Positions 45,845 through 57,417 of a stretch of 64,000 nucleotides of DNA are shown piece by piece. The DNA is from Ophioderma brevispina (lineage: Eukaryota > Echinodermata > Ophiuroidea > Amphilepidida > Ophiodermatidae): contig JAMKCH010001651.1 in the NCBI GenBank assembly GCA_023653785.1, positions 32,914-96,913 of the forward strand. The letters are read 5' to 3'. The notes beneath the pieces are model-generated. The model ran no database searches. It saw only the letters and a program-made list of their open reading frames with translations, and was not told where the DNA came from. Numbering within the stretch: position 1 is the stretch's first letter; every line of letters begins with the position of its first letter. A program made the translations under genes and the position numbers.

Positions 45845-47513
45845 CAGGGTTCACCAGTTTCTTCTGCAGGTGGCAAAAAACATGTTTTTTTTCCGCGTTT
45901 TTTTCCACTTGGAAGAAACCGGTTTCTTCCAGTTTCTTCCACTGAAAGCGGAAGAAACTAAAAAAGTCATTAAAAAATTTCTATTTTAAAGCCAATGACT
46001 AACACTTTTGGTTTTATATTATACAGTGAATGAAATGTAGTGAAATAATTTAATATAACCATTCAGGGACCCCCCTACCTGTACCCCATGCAATTGCATA
46101 ATTAAACTCTCATTGATTCACAAGCCCTAAATATAACAAATTACTGGAAGAAACTGATTAGAAACTTTTCATACCAGCAAGGCCAAGCAGAGACTCCTTG
46201 TAAAGACTTGAACATCTTCAATTTCTTTAAAGGAGATCATCACGCTACGCTGTGCTTATTGTTCTCCCTGGGTTGATGGGAGCGGCCATGTTGCCAACAA
46301 ATAAAGCAGGTGTGTGATGGAATGTTAGAATTTTAGCGGATTATATAGTGTGTCTCACAAAATGTCACTGTATTCTAAGTTTTTAAAAAACAAGACTAAA
46401 TGTCAACCGAAACGCCATTCAGCATGTAATGCTCGAGTAGAGCCATTCATATTAGAGTTCCTCAATGCCACATGCTATACAATTACTTGAAATTCCCCGC
46501 GTAAAATCAATTGAGACATTCAATGCCTACCTTGGAATGACTCTATTTTGCTATCTGATCAGCTGAACGGTGATGTGGAACAGGTGGGACTTCAATTGGC
46601 TATATGAGGTTATTATGTGAAGTAGTCATTTCTTTATTGCAATATAATCACTGCAGATGTGCGTCGAATAAAAGGCATACAAACCTATCAGACATGTAAG
46701 ATACTCAAAAGTAAATTACTTTGCTTTTGAACAATCAGGGAAAAACTATTAGACATGACGTAGCAATGGCCGTGAGATGGCCGAAACGTCACTATGACCG
46801 TGAGATTATTGGTAACATGGATGCGCCCATCAGTTCCCGATTTATTTTTGTCTTCTAATTAGCTAATTAATTTATTGTAATATCATCAATGTTGAGAATC
46901 GTTTTCAACATAATTTATCACATATGCAAACTAAAAATTAGCATGTTATGTCCTTTTAAACAAATGTTATAGTTTCCCTAACCCAGGTTCTCCCCACTAA
47001 GCAATATGAATATGTATTATACACAACATTTAAAACAAAAGAACAATATGGTTGCTACTTTTATGATTTGTGTTTTAAAATTAACAAATTGGCCATACAG
47101 ATTTTAAAAGCTTTTTCATAGTTTGCATCTACAATTACAACTGTGATAGTATAAATGTGCACATGGAAAGATTTGGAAAATGGGTTACAATTATCATCTG
47201 TATAATTTGAGTGCAAGACAAAACAAAATTGCGAACAAATTTACTATATACTTGCAAGGTATGCTAACATGCTATAAACTTGTAAATTAATTTTGAAAAA
47301 AAAAAAACAGATTGTCTGTAAAGTAACTAAAGTAGCCTTGATGATTTAAAGTGCAAAGCAGATGAATATGGTGTAATTTAGTTTGTTGTTCATAATACAT
47401 TTCTTTATTTCTTCCAGTTTCTTCTGGAAGAAACTGAAAAAAAACCCCCTTTTTTCCAGTTTCTTCCATTCTTCCGGAAGAAATAGGTTTCTTCCGGAAG
47501 TTTCCGAACCCTG
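45845..47513. mobile_element. Non-autonomous hAT element, 1,669 bp
   Basis: Flanked by a perfect 8 bp duplication ACCTCTGT (45837-45844 and 47514-47521). The ends are CAGGGTTCACCAG and its inverted relative ...CCGAACCCTG, as expected for hAT. Subterminal copies of GGAAGAAAC and TTTCTTCC crowd both ends (45855-45960 and 47405-47505), a typical transposase-binding arrangement. The interior is AT-rich and has no frame of useful length, so movement would depend on a transposase elsewhere. Minus frames at 47287-47600 lie over the right subterminal repeats and are rejected. Confidence 0.92.
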
Positions 47514-47521
47514 ACCTCTGT

Positions 47522-48129
47522 GCCCAATTTCCCGAGGGTTCTCAGCACATATGACACAAAATTTTCCAAAATTTGTTGGAAAATTAATCCAATTCCTCAA
47601 TGGTAGATTTCCTTACTTCAGTAGTATGTGTTGTAGATTAATTTCAATCATCATTTGCATGTTTTATTAAAATTTTTCCACACATTTTGAGACAATGAAA
47701 GAAATACCAAATTTCAAGAAAACAAGAGCACCAAAAATCAAATGCAAATGAGCACCAAAAATGACTTTTTAGCTGAATCAAAATTTGATCATTGTACATT
47801 CTGGTCTAGATGATAACTCCAGTAGCTATGGTGATCGTTTTCAATTGGGGCAGTTTGCCATTAGTGGCCTTCAATTTAATCAACGATGATGAGATTAGAT
47901 AAAACGATGACACAAGCAATTGTCACTTTTTCATTCCACACCGTGACACCAATGAATAACAGTGCCATTGACACTGAGCTTTTCCGCTGGTTGTTGCAAG
48001 GCACAGGAAAATGCCTTTTGCCAGCTGCACTTGTACTACCATTGACTGGATTAAATTAGAGTAACAAATGTACGCAATCCTGCTAAAACCATGAATATTT
48101 TGTATTCTCCAGGTCACCCCCCCCCCCCG
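47522..48129. other. Intergenic, no supported gene
   Basis: Continuation of the host sequence around the hAT element. A 95-codon minus frame at 47923-48210 crosses a G/C-run and is not credible. Confidence 0.3.
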
Positions 48130-48299
48130 CAGTGGCATAAACGGCGGGGGGGGGGGCAGGGGTAGTGCCCCCCCGACCAACTTATGGCCGGGAAAAAATT
48201 CAAAAATCATGCTAAATCAGCCTTTTTTTAGCCCTCTGCCTGGGAAAATTGGCCTTTTGACCCCCCTGACCCCCCCCCCCCCCCCAGATACGCCCACTG
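48130..48299. mobile_element. Small CAGTGGCATAA-type MITE with G/C runs
   Basis: Left CAGTGGCATAAACGGCGGGG, right CCCAGATACGCCCACTG: inverted ends as in 10520. Homopolymer runs on both sides hide any target duplication. Confidence 0.55.
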
Positions 48300-48835
48300 C
48301 CCCTAGTGAAATTCAGAAAACAGAAGCACCAAACTAAATGCAAATGTGACTTTGTGGCAAAACTTTTTATCTGAATCAAAATTGGATCACAACAATTCTG
48401 CCTTAGAAAACTGTGTAGGACATTTCGCCGATTGAGGGTTGCTCATTAAATAACGTTGCATGACGTCAGAATTTTGAGAAACCGACAGGTTTTGAATCAT
48501 TGGAAATTTTGTTAGTAACATGTGTAAGAAGCGGCTTAAATTTCACCCTTGCAAGTGCGTAAGACTAGGTGTTGCAAATAAACCATCATCCTTGAGGCAC
48601 TTTTCCATCCGCGTTCAAAATCGTAAGTATAGTGAATTTTTCAGAGATTTACTGCAGGTCGTTCCGTATCCAGTTTTTTTTCTCTCTTGGCTTTTGATCG
48701 CTACAGTTTGACAATATATTTCGAACTTATTCCTTCTATGTACGTCAGCCCAGACCAGTTTGGGCACCAAGGGGTAGTTGGAAGAGTAGAAAAATTTCAA
48801 TGCTGACACACTGTTATTCCATATGTTGGGATCAT
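48300..48835. other. Intergenic with perfect CRE word
   Basis: TGACGTCA, the consensus cAMP-response element, lies at 48461-48468. About 60 bp downstream a 63-codon frame starts (48520) and a donor-like GTAAGTAT lies at 48627. This may be chance; no protein domain is visible. Confidence 0.25.
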
Positions 48836-48839
48836 CGCC

Positions 48840-49260
48840 TGGGGGATGTTGAAATCAGAAGTGGTGCATTTTTTTTTAGGGCCAAAAAAGTATAAATTGG
48901 ACCCCAATACGGTAAAATCATAGAATGGGATGTATTTAATTCCAACTTCAATATTAAACTGTAATAGTATTTAATTTTCCTCACTCTGTAGCCGTGGATT
49001 CAGAGAATTTTAATGTTGGAAGCTGGGGTCAAAATTGACGCCAAAAATGGGTTAAAATTACCCCAAATGAGGTAAAATCCATAGAATGTGATGTATTTGC
49101 CTTATATTAAAATGGCAGTATTAATTTTCAGTTTCTCCACTCTATAGCAGTAGAATTCAGAAAATAACTTGATGCTGCATCTGGGGTAAAAATTGACCCA
49201 GCAAAGGCAAAAAAAAAAAATACCCAAATATGGAGTCAGTAAAAGTTTTAACAATGCAAA
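48840..49260 (-). repeat. ~185 bp satellite, minus orientation
   Basis: About two units containing ACCCCAAATGAGGTAAAATC, ATAGAATGTGATGTATTT, TTAATTTTCAGTTTCTCCAC and GGATTCAGAGAATTTTAATG. These are complements of the units at 51440-52890. Confidence 0.7.
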
Positions 49261-49784
49261 GGTAATCATGATTTTAAACCTCTTAAAATGAAAACCTCAT
49301 TTATAAAATATATTGGTAGCAGATTAAAATAAACTACATTTTGACATTTTGGGTCTGCAAGTACATCCCAAAAGAGCAATATAATAGTCCAATTAATAGT
49401 TTTTCATCTTTATTGAATCGCCTGACTCCAATTCCCATCAGTTAAATATCGTGCCTGTATCCTTTCAACTAGTTTTGACATGAGGGATGAGGCTAAAAAA
49501 CGGTGATTTAAATTAAGTCTCCTAGGATACTGTGTAAAACTAATAAATTATGCACTTTTTTTCACTATAATATCTAAGTTCAATGTTTTAGGTTACGATT
49601 TTTCACACATCTATCTACAGACACCAATATTATATTCTGATCACTAATTGTAAAATCTGTGGATCCCGGGGAGAGGTTATTAGCGAGTGGATCTTTCATA
49701 AATTTGACTCCAAAATTGACCCTTAAAAGGACCAAAAAGAGGTCAAAATAGACCCCCAAAAGAGTTTGAATTAAAAGCTATAAA
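49261..49784. other. Intergenic, nothing seen
   Basis: AT-rich spacer. CTTAAAAGGACCAAAAAGAG near 49722 suggests further eroded satellite. Confidence 0.3.
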
Positions 49785-50189
49785 TTGGACAATTATACTG
49801 TGGAAGCTAATTTTTTGAGAAGCACTGGAATTAGACAAATGTTTGCACGTTTTGTCAGCTGGCAACCACATAGATTTGCTAGACAAAACGATTGCCATGT
49901 TTGCAAGGTGACAATATCATCACATCTTTCGACTTTTGCCATCCCTGTGCGTACTTCTTACTTCTCTTCTCGTTCTTCGCTAACCGTCTTTATCATGCAT
50001 TGCGGCTCCCACTTCAAAGAAAGAGCTGGTGTATCTCTACTGCATCGCATATCAGCGTTATTATCTGCTACCACCCTCTACTTGGACATGGAAGACTCCG
50101 CAGCTGCACAGAATAAAAGGTATGTTATATATCTGCTGGTCCTTGTACTTGAAAGCAATGCCCACCGAACTGTGCCTCTCTCTCGGCTC

Positions 50190-50405
50190 TCTTACTTGTG
50201 TCCCGCGATTGTGGAGAACAAGGAGGTTTTTTTCCCAGAGATATTTTCAATTCGCATGAGTTGCCTGGTGTCAGTGCCATTTAAAGGTCCTGTACTCCCC
50301 CTTCATTGCCAATGTTTTCTGCACCATACAGTAAGATGAAATGTTCCACATAGGCCTGTAGAAGGCAGTCTTAGTTGCTCTGGAGACAACATACTTTCAA
50401 ATAAA
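50190..50405 (-). pseudogene. Possible reverse-transcriptase remnant (broken)
   Basis: On the minus strand, about 50300-50385, a short stretch reads ATKTAFYRP and, after a one-base frame change, YVEHFILLYGAEN. The LLYGAE word preceded by a K-T-x-Y-R segment resembles the end of non-LTR reverse transcriptases (typically ...LLYGCETW). Only about 25 residues support this, a frameshift is needed and the rest is unrecognisable. The overlapping 184-codon plus frame (49785-50339) has no domain I know; it is long for chance in AT-rich DNA and may be the antisense shadow of an old element or an unknown exon. Confidence 0.3.
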
Positions 50406-50604
50406 CTAACTTAACATAATAGTAAAACAGCTTGATGATTTCAGGGCAGACGTAAACCAAAATATCAGATTAACAACATTTTAGGATATCTTTCATCTCT
50501 AAAGCCCAACTGACTGTTTTCCTTTTCTCCTACTGGATACAACTATTTTTCACAATACCTAGACCAGGAAAAAGACTGTGAAATTGTGGCGTATTTGGTT
50601 AAAT

Positions 50605-51052
50605 ATTCCCCGGGGGGGGGGGGCACTCCCATCTTGGAAGTGATTCGTAATGTACGGCTGAAAACCCCGGCTTTTTCAGCACCGTTTCACCCAAAGACCC
50701 CATATGTTTTTACAACCTCACCCAAAGACCCCATATTGTTGTGCAAAATGTTACCACTGTCACCCAAAGAACCCCTATTTTATAAGGGAAAATTTAAAAA
50801 TTTTCACGCCAAAGAACCCCTATTTTTTGGAAAATTTTGCAAAAATTTCACCCAAAGACCCCATTATTTTGGAAAATTTTTTGCAAATTTGTCACTTGGA
50901 ACACCCCTAGTTTGGAGACATTTGGCTGTCTCTCATCAAAAGACCTTTATTTTTTTTCAGTCCTCTTCACCGATGCCCCTGGGTTTGGAAGCGCGAGCTT
51001 ACACCCATATCCATTCATATGTGAGTGCCCCCGCCCCCCCTCCCCTTGGTTA
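50605..51052 (-). mobile_element. Subrepeat element N, copy 3 (inverted)
   Basis: Multiple TCACCCAAAGACCCC words about 35-45 bp apart, complementary to those at 34631. Ends GGGGGGGGCACTCCCATCTT and CATATGTGAGTGCCCCCGCC are the inverted termini. The plus frames of 155, 68 and 99 codons across it translate the repeat and are rejected. Confidence 0.8.
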
Positions 51053-51439
51053 AATTTTGACCAATTTGTGTTGGATCATTTTGATCCCTTTTCAAAGTTT
51101 TTCATTGCGAATGTTAGTAAAAGGAACAAAATTTAAAGGGGACTTTCCCCCCCCAAAATTACAAAGGGTGCAAATTTGGCAACAGTTGGACTTTTTACTT
51201 CAATATTACCCCCCCGTTTTTTTTTTAAAAGCTAAAACCCCCTATTTTTTTTTTTTCGCTCACAAAGCGATTTTTGACCTTTTTAAGCTTCTTTTAAAAC
51301 CAATTGGGTGTAATTTGACCATTATTATCCAATGTTTTCAATTTGTGGATGTCACTACTAATAAAAGTAAATAGGTTTTAAAACTGCTGGTAATGATTAG
51401 ATTTTAAATTCCTGCCTTAATATTGAAACATATGCATAC

Positions 51440-52890
51440 CAAATACCAATTTTCCTTCCTCCCTTTTTTACCCCTTTTAAGTAATTTTTTAACCTTTTTG
51501 GTGTTGTTTGGCCATTCTGGGGTCAATTTTAAAAACCCGGAGTTTAGCATTCAAATTCTTCAATCTCCAGCTATATAGTGGGGCAAATGACAACTAATCA
51601 CATTTTAAATTGAAGATGGAATAAATACATCACCATTTTGATTTTTACTCATATTTGGGTCAATTTGACCCCTTTGTTTGGCCTTTCGGGGTCAAAAATA
51701 ACCCCAGAATTCCAGCTTAAGATTTCTTGAATTGTAATAGCTATACAGTGGGGGAAATCAAAATGCTATACATTAATCTGAAGTTGGAATCAACCATTCG
51801 ATGATTTTTTTTATTTTTTTACCTTATTGGGTCAATTTTGACCCGTTTTTTTTTTTTTGTTCCTTCTGAAGGTCTGAGGTCAAATAACCCCCAGATTAAC
51901 AACTTCAAATTCTTCTTGAATATTAGTGAGGGACTTAAAGTATTACATTTCAATATAAAGTCTGAACAAATTAATTCACCATTCTATGATTTTTATTATA
52001 ACCCCATTAGGTCATTTTGACCTTTTTTTGGCCCATAAAAAAGAATTGCAACACTTCTGATTTCTAATCCACCCAGGTGATGATTCACACCTATGGTCCA
52101 TAACACCTTTGTACTATTTGGCATTTTTTCTTTTTCTGCTCGACCAACCTACCCTAACAGCTAGAATAGTAGGGGAATTATATAGTATTATATACATTTC
52201 AATAATGAAGTCGGAATAAATAAATCACCATTCATGATTTTTACTTAATTTGGGTCATTTTTGACCCCTTTTTGGCCATTTCTTTCTGGGGTCAAAATAA
52301 CTTCAGATTCCAGCATTCAACTCATTTTCAATCTGACACAGGCTCTCTAGTGGGGGAAATGAACTAACTATTCTTTTATTAACATTAAGATGGAATAAAT
52401 ACAACATCACCATCTATAATGATTATATACAATATTGGTGGGGTTAATTTTGACCCCTTTTTGGCCCTTTCTGGGTCAAAAATAACCCCAGAATGCCAAA
52501 CATTCAAATGTCGTCTTGAATATACAGCAATATAGTGGGGAAACTTAAATACTATTACATAAATTTGAAGTTGGAATCACCATTCTAATGATTTTTTTAC
52601 CTTAATTTGGGTCATTGTGACCCATTTTGGTCACTTTCTGGGTCAAATTAACCCCAGATTCAACATTCAAATTCTTCTTGAATATTAGTGAGGGAATTAA
52701 TTAGTATTTACAATTTCAATATAATCTGAAATAAATAATCACCATTCAATGATTTTTAACCCATTTGGGTCCAATTTTTGAACCTTTTTTGGCCCATAAA
52801 AAAGAATTGCAGCACTTCTGATTCACATCCACCCAGTGATGATCCCACTTATGTCCCCTAACACCTGGGTACATTGGCATTTTTCTACTC
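51440..52890 (+). repeat. ~185 bp satellite, plus orientation
   Basis: At least six diverged units with TTTGGGTCAATTTTGACCCC, TTTGGCCCTTTCTGGGGTCA, AAATAACCCCAGATTC, TTCAAATTCTTCTTGAATAT and GAATAAATCACCATTC. A longer period is visible: GGCCCATAAAAAAGAATTGC followed by ACTTCTGATT and a CCACCCAGGTGATGAT phrase occurs at 52030 and again at 52790, about 760 bp apart. Confidence 0.8.
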
Positions 52891-54542
52891 GCCCACCTAC
52901 CCTAACTCGAAACCTAGAGCCCTTTTCAAGTGGCTGACGTACTACTAATCATCTTTCAAACATACTTTTATCATAAGCCGACTTTTTTATGGCAAATCCT
53001 GAAGGTTTAACCTTTATAACCTCGTAACCATATTTGACTTGCCTTGGTTGTAATAAACTTGTGGCGTTTTCATTTGCATAGATTCCAACCTTTGGAATTT
53101 TGACTGTTACTGCCATGCCTCCCTGGTTGAAGAAGCCCCCCCCCGATTGGGAGATGTCTTACACACGGCACGCTATCTAGTGCTCATTAATTATGATGTA
53201 GCCTGATCCTCCCCGGCCCTCATTCAATAACTAAACAACATTCCGGATAAGTGTATACGTTTTCAAGGACTGAAAGATTTAGCGGATCATGACGAAATAT
53301 CACATAGCTTCACCGGCCGAAGTTTTCATAGTGTTCTGGTCTAGATGATAACACCATAGACTGCGTCCAACCTGGTGCAAAACTTTACAGATGGGGTTTT
53401 GGGGTGAAGGCCATTCGATTAAGATGTAAAATTTATAAATTTAAATCGGGTCATCCCCCTTTAATGTGCGTTTGGTTTCCAGTCCATACTCAGCCTCACA
53501 GGTTTTTTCTGGGTACTCCGGTATCCTCCTGCTTCTAAAACTGGCTTTCTTCCCAAACATGTATAATGATGTAAACGTGAATTGAAATAAAAATATCTTC
53601 ATGATACAATAGTGTTGGTGTGTCGTTAAATACTAATACCTCCTCCTTCCTCCTCCTCTTCCAAATGGCTGGCCCTATTTAACTTAAAAATGTGTATTTT
53701 GGTGATCTGCTTCCATTTGAGGGAAATTGAAAAATCTGACCATGATCACATCACTAACCCATTTTTTTCCAAGTTACTTCACACCACATATACCCCTCAC
53801 CCAGAGAGTGTTTTGAATCAATCCCACAATGCATTGCAATGTGCCTATACTGTACTTTACAAAACTTATGTCAGTACTTAGGGATAAAAAGTGTTCCAAA
53901 AGTTTACGAACTACAGGACATGTCATAAGCATGCTAAAAATTCCCTAAGTACTAATGATTGGGGCGAAAATGAGCATAGAAGTAAGGATTTTTTTATGTG
54001 TTAAGAATAGGATTTTTTTTTACCCTGTTGAGGTGACATTTGCCAAAACTAGTGCATTGTGGGATTGACTCAATGCACCGTCTGCCCCTCACCAGTCAAA
54101 TTGGATCTTGCAAATTTTCAGCATGATTTCGCCTTTGTGCAAATTTGAAAAATAGGGTACCTTTGGAGAATCCAATCACACATTAGAGTGTGTATTATGT
54201 TATTAGTATGTATGTGACAATATCAGCAGCATGCCTCGGCGATACCCTTAGGATTGGTTGCAGGCATGACCAGCATTTGACCACATTTGAACTAAACCAT
54301 TCTTAGGTAGAGTAAAAAAATGTGTTTAGCATCCAGGGTTTTTTTTAGAGGGAGGAGGAGAGGCTTTTTATTTTTATCCAAAAATAGGTTAAATTTAATC
54401 CATATTTTACCATGCATTTAGCATAAATTGTGGCAGTTACACTGAATATAAAGGAGCTAGGCTTTTATTTTTTACTTCTACAGTTGGCTTGATTCTTCTA
54501 AAGATCACAAAACCCAGATCAAAAATGTCAGTGATCTCACTT
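52891..54542. other. Intergenic, nothing firm
   Basis: GTTCTGGTCTAGATGATAAC near 53334 recurs near 47800, so part of this is a dispersed repeat. The motif GTGCATTGTGGGATTGACTC near 54052 resembles one near 6533. No gene is supported. Confidence 0.3.
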
Positions 54543-55587
54543 TTAAAGCAATAACAGCACATTTTTTGAAGAGCGCCCCCAATTTTCTGAATATTTTGAG
54601 ATTTTTCACAGTGGCATTGGTAGTTGGCTAGTCACAATTTCTGTGAATGGTATAGCTCAAAATTCTCTATGGTTTCACACCAGTAAATACGAGTCCCATT
54701 CGTTCCTATACAAAATGGGCGAGATGAAAACGTCATTTCCTCCTCAATGGAACATCCCAGCCCTTAAAGCTAACATTCTGCTTGAAGATCATCATATCTC
54801 CTACCCAATCAATCATGAAATTAGGGTAGTTATCTCCAAAATTTTCGAGCTACTGGAACGTGAAGACTAGCATGCACCGTGGACTTTTTCAGTCAGGTGT
54901 TCCCTGTAAGAATACGGTTAAAATTGGTTTGTCGGATCACAATAACATATCAATGTCAACTTTTTTTTGATATTCCTACTGATTTTATACTTAATATTGA
55001 TAGCAACCATGATTTGCAACCCAGATCTCGCCATTTCTCAGAGTTTTTAGGGTACACTTAGGTGACGGTCCACAAACAAACGCCATCATTTGAAGCAGGG
55101 GCTGGGCTTACCTCTGTTTCTACTGTTATTTACTGGTGTGAATCCCTATGTGTCGCAAAAGAAGGCCTTATTTAATTAGAATAATTCACATCGGAGAGCT
55201 CCAATAATAATTCAACGGCTGCTGGAAACGTCCTTTCAATATGAAATAGCCGGAAAATCCCACCATGTACGTGTCTACGCTCATCCATTAGTTGTTCCAT
55301 CGGTTCAGTCAAGTCAAGTTGGATGTCATTTTCGTGAGGTTCCACTAATTAATCATGGATGGACATAAATTTGGCATTTCCAGCTCCATTAAATTAAAAT
55401 CAGGGATCCCGATTCTAATTACAGAATTGTTTCTTTTATGACAAATATGCACTCTTGAGCATTTTCATTCATAGGTATATAGTTAAAAAGACAATTAATT
55501 ACCAACACAACTTTGCAAAATTCTTAAATTTTGACAATTGGGGGGGGGGAGGGCACTTTTCATAAAATGTGTCATTATTGCTTTTAA
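54543..55587. mobile_element. TTAA-flanked MITE family C, copy 2 (interrupted)
   Basis: TTAA at 54543-54546 and 55584-55587, ends AGCAATAACAGCACATTTTT and AAATGTGTCATTATTGCTTT. Inverted full-length match to copy 1 at 27762, split by the 476 bp element described next. Confidence 0.85.
54671..55146. mobile_element. 476 bp element nested in family C copy 2
   Basis: Inverted ends GGTTTCACACCAGTAAATAC and ...TATTTACTGGTGTGAATCCC, flanked by TAT on both sides (54668-54670, 55147-55149). Copy 1 of family C is uninterrupted at this point (GACACATAGACATG near 28160), which confirms an insertion. GG-starting ends with a 3 bp duplication are compatible with PIF/Harbinger, though TAT is not the usual TWA. 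Two short frames here (54643-54870, 54879-55061) cross its edges or interior and show no domain. Confidence 0.8.
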
Positions 55588-56085
55588 GTAAAAAAAAAAA
55601 ATGAAAGAAAATTTATAAAAAGCTTGAGGAAAACATATCCACTTTAGAAGTGCCAAACACAATACACCTTGAAAGTTAAGGTGGATGTTGTCATATTGGA
55701 GATATCTTCAAACACACACTTTGGAGTTGCCATCACAGTGCATACTCCTTGGTTCTTACAAACATTAAAGACAATTTTGAGATGATTCCCTTGTAATGTT
55801 CTCATATGTCTCCGTTGAGCCTGGAATTTCTCCTGTACACATATATTACATGGCAATGTAAACAGCAATGCAAGAGTGATCTCTTTGTGGACCTGTTGTC
55901 ATGAGTATTTGACCGCATTTGAACTAACCCTGCTTGTTTGCATGAGCATATACAGTATAGTGCATAAATGCTCTATATGCCATGCACTATGTGGATTGCA
56001 GTGTATTAGAAGATCATTGACCTGATGTTGTTTGAGATGTGGCTTAATCTCGAGCTGAGATGATGACATCACAAAACAAGCTGTA
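55588..56085. other. Intergenic, nothing firm
   Basis: GAGTATTTGACCGCATTTGA near 55905 resembles CAGCATTTGACCACATTTGA near 54271, an old duplication. No gene. Confidence 0.3.
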
Positions 56086-56870
56086 TTTTTATCCCCCTGG
56101 CTTGCAGTAGGGAGATTTTGCGATAGCGCGCATGTCCGTATGTGTGTGTGTGTTCCAGTTTGGTTACGTTTTTGTTTTCAGGTCTTCTTGAAAAGTTGAT
56201 TTAAAGCGGCACTGGCACATTTTCACAAAATATGAAATGTCTTCAATTTGTGAATAGTCTAGGCCATTGGAAGAACAGAGATATATTTACACATAAAAAT
56301 AACATACCCCAAAACATATAGGGACATTGATATGAGGATAAAGACATCCAGGTAATTTGTAGGCCAACTTTTAAGCTTTCCGTAACTTTAATCAACAAAT
56401 GTGTATATTACATGAATATTTTTGACTCGTACTCACTGATATTAAAACCGCAAAGGTTATAGACCCATCAAACAGTGTGCATAGTGTGGGAAACATGCAT
56501 ACGGCGTGCGCGTTCTTGTGTTAAACGCCATTTTCGTCGTCTGCTGAATTTAACGTCGCCGGCGACGCTAAATTATGAAATCGTTCTGTTTACCCATAAG
56601 GAAGCTGATTTGGTCTTAATCATTTCAGGTGAGGGCTAATGTATATAAAAGCTTTACAGCCATGCAAAAATATCAATTTTGAAAAATCTTGAGGGCGCAC
56701 TATTTTTCAAATGTGCCAGTGTCTCTTTAAACCAGATTTGGGGGTCAAGGTGCAATAGGGGTTCCTTCATCCGTGGATGATGTCAAAGGTCATGGACCAA
56801 GGTCACAGGTCATCTGATGTCATGTTCCAGACTGCCATCCTGCCATGGGGATGACACAAGTTGCAGTATT
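56086..56870 (+). repeat. Dispersed repeat E, copy interrupted by MITE D
   Basis: TTTATCCCCCTGGCTTGCAG opens the repeat, as at 41925. It is split at TTAA (56201) and resumes at 56731 with CCAGATTTGGGGGTCAAGG, GCAATAGGGGTTCCTTCATC, a DR1-type AGGTCACAGGTCA (56800-56812) and CAGACTGCCATCCTGCCA. Confidence 0.85.
56201..56730. mobile_element. TTAA-flanked MITE family D, intact
   Basis: TTAA at 56201-56204 and 56727-56730. Ends AGCGGCACTGGCACATTTTC and AAATGTGCCAGTGTCTCT are inverted. The interior carries a perfect 14 bp palindrome CGTCGCCGGCGACG (56554-56567) and, near the right end, GAGGGCGCACTATTTTTC, the GCGCCC motif also present in families B and C. Comparison with 42082 shows a clean TTAA duplication. 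Confidence 0.92.
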
Positions 56871-56964
56871 TGTTGGAATAAAATGGATATAAACTATTTA
56901 TGAAGTAATGTCAGCTTTAGCAGAAGCATAAACATTTGGGGGTATGGATATATATTTTACATGT

Positions 56965-57212
<248 letters not shown>

Positions 57213-57417
57213 CCAAATGTAACAACATTGCACCACAACTAAAGAGAAAATCAAAACACTGTATTTGAACAAATGCCAGCTGAAGAAGTGAAAAGGTAAC
57301 ATTGAAATCAATTAATTAAAATCCCCCCGTTTAGTCATGAGTAACCATGCTAAAAGAGACCGAATCACACAAGAGGGAAATTGCATATAACAAAGTAATG
57401 TAGTGCCAAATGCAAGG

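Noticed and set aside
48130..48299. Perfect target duplication for the CAGTGGC MITE
   Set aside because: Both flanks are poly-C, so apparent identity is uninformative.
50586..51136. Plus frames of 155 and 99 codons
   Set aside because: They translate the CCCAAAGACCCC subrepeats of element N copy 3; the same peptide pattern appears in other frames and copies.
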